64,000 nt of DNA from Chimonanthus salicifolius (taxonomy: Eukaryota > Streptophyta > Magnoliopsida > Laurales > Calycanthaceae): the NCBI GenBank assembly GCA_013350335.1, contig CM023539.1:25041043-25105042 (forward strand). Direction: 5' to 3'. The translations under genes were made by a program, and so were the position numbers. The stretch's first letter is position 1. The number at the start of each line of letters is the position of its first letter. The notes under the pieces are model-generated. The model saw nothing but the letters and a program-made list of their open reading frames with translations, had not been told where the DNA came from and did no database searches. Of the stretch, positions 58,534 to 64,000 are shown in pieces.

Positions 58534-58960
58534 AAATGATGATGAGTTGAACATAAGATTTCTAGTATGATTTGCATATGATTTGCAAAATATGTTATGT
58601 TTATAACATGTGATTTTCTAACTATGAAATTCTAAGTACTTTCTCATTTTATTATAACAGTCTTTCTACACTTCCCCTATGATCGGAATTCCTATTGGGC
58701 GCATTTACTAAACCCATAATATTTTCCCCCCTTAGATGTGAACGAGCTCAAAGTAATGAAGGTGAGGCTGGACCAAGCGGCAGCCAAACATGAACGAGAT
58801 GAACGCAGGAAGAAATTATGATTAGGATAGTTTCTTTTGGACTTTGATTGGAGTATTCATTTTGGAAATGTAATAATTTTAACTCCTAGTATCTCTAGTT
58901 TTGTATTTGACTTATGTTAATGTTAGAGACTTCCTTACCTTGCTTTGAGATGTGATTTAT

Positions 58961-60140
58961 TACTATTTTTTTTTAAATAAATCAATTTAACAATGTGTAC
59001 AACGGAAAATAAACTTATGTGTGCGCAAATAATAACCAAATCAAACCAATAAGACAAACCATAGATGCACAACGATATATAGTGGTTTGATTTCAACAAA
59101 CCTACTTCCACTGTTAGACTTCTCAACTCTTGGATCGTCCCAATATACTATGAATGAGCTTCTCACCTAGATAGTACAACTTAGTTTTCTTATAAAGGGT
59201 AGACCAAATGGTCTAATTCTCGGCGCCTATTTTTTTGGGTGGTTCAAAAACAGAGTTGTACTCAACCTTACAATATGAGAAAGGTAAATCAGAGGAAAAC
59301 TTGCCTTGGGCCTTCACAAATCTTGAATGTTGTGTTCTTCTGGGAGATCTTCATGCTTCTGCCTTCAATACTTGATACTTGTGCCATAGTTGAAGGTTAG
59401 GTCTAGGACATTAGATGCTACAAGATGGTCCTAGAACCTAGTTCTCATGTTCTTCATTTTAGAGTAAGCATTGAATGCCTTTGGATCCAACCTATGAAGG
59501 TTGATGAAGAAGAGAGAAGGCCAGGGAAAGGTCTCTGACGAGCTTAGGGTTTTCCTGTCCGATGGTCTATCTAAAATCGAAAGCATATGCCGTGTATTTA
59601 TAGAGTTTTTCCCAACGGCTAAGTCTCAAGGCCTCGAAGAGCGTGTTCAAGGTTTCGAGGCTGATAGCACAACTAAAATACAGACTGTTCAAGATTTGCT
59701 ATTAGATACAGAGGGTTCTCGGGACCTCGACCAGGCTTTGAGGGCTTCAGCTTGAGAGCCATGAAATTTTACTGAAAATAACAGAAAGACTCTTAGATAG
59801 ATTCTGCCTCGAGGGCTTGATCCTGAGACTACAATAAATTACAGGTAAAGTTCAAATTTTAGTCTCAGACGAACAGGTCCTCGAGACCTCTATCAGAGCT
59901 CAAGGGCTCGAGCCTGTTAGTACAAATTTTCCAATTTTCACAGCTTTAGGACAAGATTTTATTGGGTTAATTGTGGTTCGCCCTAGGTCAACTAAGATTT
60001 ACTTACCTGAGTAGCAATCGAGCACATGGTGTGGAGCCTTCTTTATACAGTAGATCTTCATGTGGTCTTCAGTGACTTTGAGACATCTTCTTAGTCTTCC
60101 AAGACAAGGACACACACTCCGTCACAGAATTAACAAAACA
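58961..60140 (-). mobile_element. Copia 3' LTR, minus orientation, truncated
   Basis: Read on the minus strand it starts TGTTTTGTTAATTCTGTGACG after a purine tract. It contains the same late blocks as the copia LTR at 49028 (CATAGTATATTGGGACGATCC, GAGAAGTCTAACAGTGGAAG, AACCACTATA) and several GAGG/CCTCG-type words. It is a different, related family because the first half differs. Its minus-strand 3' end is lost at the junction with LTR B2. A short open frame at 59501 is incidental. Confidence 0.7.
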
Positions 60141-60388
60141 ATCTCCCTTTTGTCAATTTCGTAACAAAACCTAAAATCTAACAAATACATTTCATTTAAC
60201 CCCTTTACAATAAATTACAAGCCCTTGAAACAACTCATACAAAGACCATATCAAGACTTGAATTTCTTGCCCTATCTCTTCTCTTTCCCCCTTTTCTTTT
60301 TCTCCCCCTAAAATGATGCCTATAAAACAAAACAAAAAAATTTCTGCAAAACACATAGGAAACTAGGTGGGATTTTGAATTTTCTCCC
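60141..60388 (-). mobile_element. Purine tract and 3' internal end of the minus-strand copia element
   Basis: On the minus strand GAAATTGACAAAAGGGAGAT directly precedes the LTR, nearly the same as at 55768 in the plus-strand copia. A second purine tract (minus strand TAGGGGGAGAAAAAGAAAAG) is near 60290. The rest of the element is cut off by the Tekay-like insertion. Confidence 0.65.
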
Positions 60389-60717
60389 TGTAGCGACCTG
60401 ACCCGATTTTTCGGGATTTTAGGGTCTCAGTAGCAGTAGGTATGGGATGGATCCCGTTATAGGCCTTGTATCGCCCTATCCCGAGCTCAGAAGCTCGGAG
60501 GGCATTTTAGTAATTTAAACTATTTAATACCTTGTAAAAAAAAATTAAAATAAAATAAAATAAATAATATATATTTGAAAATCACACTTTTCCTCATCCG
60601 AGGTTTGACATCCGATTTTTCCTCTTCTGATTTTGAAACGCTGTTTTTGCAAAAATCTGATTTTATAAAAAAAAAAAAAAAAGGAAAAAAAAAGAAAAAG
60701 AAAGAAACCCTCCCCCT

Positions 60718-60724
60718 TATAAAT
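60718..60724 (+). promoter_or_regulatory. Putative TATA box of the Tekay-like LTR
   Basis: TATAAAT after a long poly-purine run, about 330 bp into the LTR, followed by CT-rich sequence as expected for the transcript start. Confidence 0.6.
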
Positions 60725-61712
60725 CCCTCCTCTTCACCGCGCACTGTAGCACGCAGCTACAGTACCGCGGCGTCCTTGCCGCTGCCTTCCCCTTCTCCCT
60801 CTCGGTCGTCCGTCTTCTCTCTCTCTCCCTGGTTCTTCTCTTCGTCTTCCGGCCCTCTTTCCCCTTTGCCCCGACGACCGGCGTCTCGGAGCCGCCGTCA
60901 CCGCCCGACCGAGATCGAGCCCCCTTCAAACCAACGGACCCGCCTTCTCACGATTAATTTTCAAACGCACACCGGTGAGGGAACTAACACTCTTTTAGCA
61001 TACACATTTCTGCATTTATTTATCTTCGAATTATGTGGATGCGGAATGCGCAGAATGGGACCCCTTATATCTAGTTCTACAGGTCGGCAAGGGAACCGTT
61101 CAGATAAGTATGCGGTGAAGGGACCACTCTGTGTATCCGCGTCCGGTAATGATGTGAGAATGATAGATGGACTTGATGTTATACCAGTTGTGCATGATTA
61201 AGTAATTTGGATGCGATTGATTGATAACATGATGAAATATCAACATGCTAGTATATGGTAGACTGTGGTATACCTGATTGTCTAGGATTCGATGTTGCTT
61301 CATTGAGAACATGTCTATTATTACTTGTACTTGCACATGCCTATTGTTAATCGTACATGCATTTGTCGGATGTGTAGAATGTCGGAGGGGCTTGGGCGTT
61401 AAGTAATATTAGGGTTATGTGGGGCCACGCGATGGATGTGTGGTGGGATGTGTATTGCCTTGTGATCGTATATGGGCAGTCGTGCCCCTAGCTTGAATAA
61501 AATGGTCGGTCTATTTCGTGGTCACCAAATACACCTTTGAGGGAGGTGTAACCTGACTTGGGGAACAAGGTGCCTGGAAGTTCCCAATAGGGATCCTTTG
61601 GGGAAGTAGTCGTGTCAATCCTTGATAGGCCATCAGGCTGAAGGTTGGTTCACCCAAGGTAACCTTAGAAGCCTCTTGTAGCTCCGATATCCAAAGGTGG
61701 AATGAATGAGAT

Positions 61713-62110
61713 GATCCCTGTGTGACCGAGTAGGCTGAGGAGGTGCTCGCCTAGGTCGAGGGATGAAGCGGTGAGGGGCAGCTCCCGCTGGCATGAGTTG
61801 TGATCCCTGTGTGACCGAATAGGCTGAGGAGGTGCTCGCCTAGGTCGAGGGACGAAGCGGTGAGGGGCAGCTCCCGCTGGCATGAGTTGTGATCCCTGTG
61901 TGACCGAGTAGGCTGAGGAGGTGCTCGCCTAGGTCGAGGGACGAAGCGGTGAGGGGCAGCTCCCGCTGGCATGGGTTGTGGTCCTCGTGTGACCGAATAG
62001 GCTGAGGAGGTGCTCGCCTAGGTCGAGGGACGGAGCGGTGAGGGACAGCTCCCGCTGGTATAGTTGCGATCCCTAGATGACCGAATAGGCCGAGGATGTG
62101 CTCGCCTGCT
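61713..62110 (+). repeat. 89-bp minisatellite, about 4.5 copies, in the Tekay-like LTR
   Basis: Units contain GATCCCTGTGTGACCGA, AGGTGCTCGCCTAGGTCGAG and GGGCAGCTCCCGCTGG. Starts at 61713, 61802, 61891, 61980 and 62068. Confidence 0.95.
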
Positions 62111-62552
62111 CATTGGTTAAGGGATTGAGGTTGTTTAGATAAGGTGGTCGTGGGCCATGTTGAGTACCTACCGAATGGCCCGTACGGTGGGTCGAGTGCG
62201 TGTTGTGTGGGAACCATGTAAGTGGATCTTCGTTATTCCTTAGTGGTAGATATGCAGTGTGTGATATATGTTGTGTGATTATATGCATGTGTTCCCTTGC
62301 TGAGTATGAAGTACTCACCCCCTTGCCTTTCAGGTGGCTCGATGGATGCGGGATCCAGCGGGTCCCAAGACCAGGCTTAGGCGATGATGCTTTCGGATTG
62401 CTTAATTACTTTCCTTTTATTAATTAGAAAGAACCTTATGTTTATTTTGGATATTGTTTATCGTTGTGGATGACTGTATTAGCCACCTATTGCACTGTTG
62501 TGTTAACTGAACTTATGGCATCTCTTTTCTATTATGGTTATTGATGTTTAGT

Positions 62553-62555
<3 letters not shown>

Positions 62556-62589
<34 letters not shown>
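62556..62589. repeat. (AT)n microsatellite
   Basis: About 17 AT units near the end of the 5' LTR. Confidence 0.95.
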
Positions 62590-62591
<2 letters not shown>

Positions 62592-62664
62592 GGTATTTTG
62601 GAATGTGTGATATCTCGGTTTAGTATCGGTAGTAACACGCCGTTTCGGGATGGGGTGTTACATT

Positions 62665-62676
62665 TGGTATCAGAGC
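62665..62676 (+). other. Primer binding site, initiator Met tRNA
   Basis: TGGTATCAGAGC, two bases after the LTR end. Confidence 0.93.
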
Positions 62677-62914
62677 GCAGTTCCACTCTCGGACTGTGCT
62701 GTTGGGCTAAACTGAGAGTTGTTAATGATTAACGACTAGGTTCGTTCCCCGCAAGGTATGGTAGATGAGACCGAGTTTGAGGTGGAGACTAGACACCCTG
62801 ATATTGTTATTGTATGTTGGTAGGATGGTTTGAATTTTTGACGCTTGAGCTGTGTTTGGTTTTAGTTCCTTATTTGACTTAAAAGTTGATCGGTGCTTAA
62901 ATTGTGAACAGGCG

Positions 62915-63757
62915 ATGGTAAGCACTCGTTCCAATGGGGCAGGCCGTCCAGGGCCGTATGGGATGCCTGAGATTACAGAGGTATTAGAGACTCCACAAGC
63001 TGAGGTGGAGAACACACCAGTGGTAGTACTTGAGGGAGCAGTAGAACAACCTCCGGTGGTCCCTGTGCCAGTTGAGGGTCCTGCTCAAGGACACCGAGAC
63101 CCTGAGGCAATGTTTGCCCGGTACGAGAGGATGATCGAGACATATGAAAGGAATATGAAAAGACAAGAAGATCTGATAGCTCAGCATGTCGACCAACCTG
63201 TTAATCCCCCATGGGCAGTTGGACAGTTTGAAACTAGACAGATGGTGGCGCTCAGAGAGTTCAAGCGCTATTTTCCGTCTATATATCATGGGGGTACGAA
63301 CCCCTTGGAGGCTGAGAGGTGGTTGGGTGAGATGGACCGCCTACTGGATTCATTGGGCATTGTAGAGTCCGATCTGAGAGTCACTCTAGCGACACATCAC
63401 CTTCAGGGGGAGGCTTCTAGTCGGTGGCTTGAGGAGCCCCTCCTAGAGTTGGGGCGAGCTGACTGGGACAAGTTCAAGGAGCTCTTCTTAGCCAGGTTCT
63501 TTCCATCAGTAGTGAGGCAAACAAAAATCAGTGAGTTCATTAAACTGGAGCAGGGTAACTTTATAGTGCGAGAGTATGATGCCCGTTTTGTGGAATTGTC
63601 ACGCTATGCTCCACACTTGGTGGCGAAAGAAGAGGATAAGGCACGCAAGTTTGAGGAGGGCCTACACCCGGCTCTACAGTGTATGGTTATGCCTTTGAGG
63701 TGCGTTACCTATGCAGAGGTGGTACAGCGGGCACTGAAGCAGAGGGCGCCATCATGA
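62915..63757 (+). CDS. gag: Ty3/gypsy gag, Tekay/Del-like
   Basis: Capsid-type protein of the retroelement. I prefer the Met at 62915 because MVSTRSNG is a typical start; the frame is open from 62852. Residues 63-95 form a charged, possibly helical region (RYERMIETYERNMKRQEDL). Residues 118-250 match the retrotransposon gag domain: RYFPSIYHGGTNPLEAERWL, HHLQGEASSRW, FKELFLARFFP, EFIKLEQGN, ARFVELSRYAPH and ARKFEEGL. The frame stops at 63755-63757, before the zinc knuckle, although the neighbouring frame continues. So a small indel near 63735-63755 has cut gag short. Confidence 0.9.
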   Translation: MVSTRSNGAGRPGPYGMPEITEVLETPQAEVENTPVVVLEGAVEQPPVVPVPVEGPAQGHRDPEAMFARYERMIETYERNMKRQEDLIAQHVDQPVNPPWAVGQFETRQMVALREFKRYFPSIYHGGTNPLEAERWLGEMDRLLDSLGIVESDLRVTLATHHLQGEASSRWLEEPLLELGRADWDKFKELFLARFFPSVVRQTKISEFIKLEQGNFIVREYDARFVELSRYAPHLVAKEEDKARKFEEGLHPALQCMVMPLRCVTYAEVVQRALKQRAPS

Positions 63758-64000
63758 GATCTAGCGGCGCGGTCTACCAGCCAGCATCAGTGAGTATTTA
63801 TAGGCCGAGCAGAGGCCATGACAGGAAGAAAAGGCGACCAGCGCCTTATCAGACCCGAGGGGTTATTCCTGGGCGACCACATTCAGGTTCGATTGTGCCA
63901 GTAATGGGTGGTCAGCCTGAGCCAGTTAAGTGTTTTGACTGCGGCCAGATCGGTCACATTCGGAGGGACTGCCTCAATTTCAGCAGCGGCCTAGGGCCAT
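63758..64000 (+). pseudogene. gag tail with CCHC zinc knuckle, out of frame with the capsid part
   Basis: The frame one base away from the capsid frame is open from before 63742 to the window end. It encodes a basic stretch (RKKRRPAPY) and the knuckle CFDCGQIGHIRRDC at 63931-63972. After the knuckle the expected Gln/Pro-rich text sits in yet another frame, hinting at a second indel. Protease would follow outside the window. Confidence 0.8.

Larger units (their letters stand above)
47564..58960 (+). mobile_element. LTR B2: B-family LTR, 3'-truncated, with two insertions
   Basis: It begins TGTAATGACCCAGAG and shares ordered blocks with B1: palindromic CATCGAC-N3-GTCGATG copies, TAGGTAGGTTTTCCTAC near 48330, and GATCGGAATTC...TTTTCCCC near 58680-58730. 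It holds the copia element (49028-57264) and a gypsy solo LTR (57472-58533). About 2.1 kb of its own sequence is left. The B-type 3' end (...GGGGTGTTACA) is missing; text switches near 58960 to a minus-strand copia LTR. Confidence 0.75.
60389..62662 (+). repeat. 5' LTR of the Tekay-like element, 2274 bp
   Basis: Begins TGTAGCGACCTGACCCGAT, ends GGGATGGGGTGTTACA. It contains a TATA box, a CT-rich leader-like stretch and an 89-bp minisatellite. A 208-codon frame at 60575-61201 crosses the TATA region and is not considered coding. Confidence 0.92.
60389..64000 (+). mobile_element. Tekay/Del-like Ty3 element, 5' part, cut by the window end
   Basis: Long 5' LTR, initiator-Met primer site and chromovirus-style gag with zinc knuckle in normal order. 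Pol and the 3' LTR would lie beyond the window. LTR C is a relative. Target duplication cannot be tested; the left flank is CTCCC. Confidence 0.88.

Noticed and set aside
60575..61201. 208-codon open frame
   Set aside because: It spans the TATA box and leader of a retroelement LTR, has Ser/Pro/Lys runs typical of low-complexity DNA and no recognisable domain.
1..64000. tRNA, rRNA or other RNA genes
   Set aside because: I saw only tRNA-complementary primer sites of retroelements and no convincing structural RNA gene. A covariance-model search would be needed to exclude small ones.

Overview
This is a stretch of angiosperm nuclear DNA, AT-rich and gene-poor. It contains spliced plant gene structure, plant-type Ty3/gypsy and Ty1/copia retroelements with initiator-Met-tRNA primer sites (TGGTATCAGAGC), TRIMs, hAT elements and a Tourist-like MITE. 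The amount of nested long-LTR material suggests a large genome. I cannot name the species.

There is one recognisable host gene, on the minus strand at 9864-12457. It is the 5' part of a PDIL2-3/P5-type protein disulfide isomerase: signal peptide, first thioredoxin domain with APWCGHC, three exons. Its upstream region has a TATA box and an ER-stress-element-like CCAAT-N9-ACACG overlapping a G-box. The rest of the gene is not visible in the window. The first 9 kb holds a candidate DNA transposon with strong hairpins, an old LTR fragment and a decayed gypsy remnant with its LTR.

From 13.9 kb on, almost everything is transposable element. Target-site duplications (TSDs) let most of the nest be resolved. 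A long Ty3-type LTR (called C here, 15353-47178, TSD TTCCA) has no internal domain and was inserted into an older minus-oriented LTR-like sequence. It holds three insertions. (i) A TRIM (TSD GGCCC) contains a hAT transposon (8-bp TSD ATTGTAAT), whose transposase gene is broken by a solo LTR. (ii) A copia solo LTR. (iii) LTR D (TSD TGTAG) contains LTR B1 (TSD TTTCC), which in turn contains a small hAT-like element split by LTR G, and LTR E split by LTR F (TSD GAAAA). The deepest chain is C > D > B1 > E > F.

From 47.2 to 58.96 kb a second, 3'-truncated B-family LTR (B2) carries a nearly whole copia element (49028-57264, TSD CATAA) and a minus-strand gypsy solo LTR (TSD AAATG). The copia element has lost integrase C-terminus, reverse transcriptase and most of RNase H, but keeps an extra downstream ORF. 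A minus-strand copia 3' LTR follows. The window ends in the 5' LTR, primer site and gag of a Tekay/Del-like Ty3 element (60389 onward), related to LTR C.

Two themes recur. Most of the long LTRs carry their own tandem minisatellite (31, 44, 48, 50, 58, 69 or 89 bp units), or a palindromic repeat (CATCGAC-N3-GTCGATG in family B). Several later insertions landed in or at the edge of such arrays.
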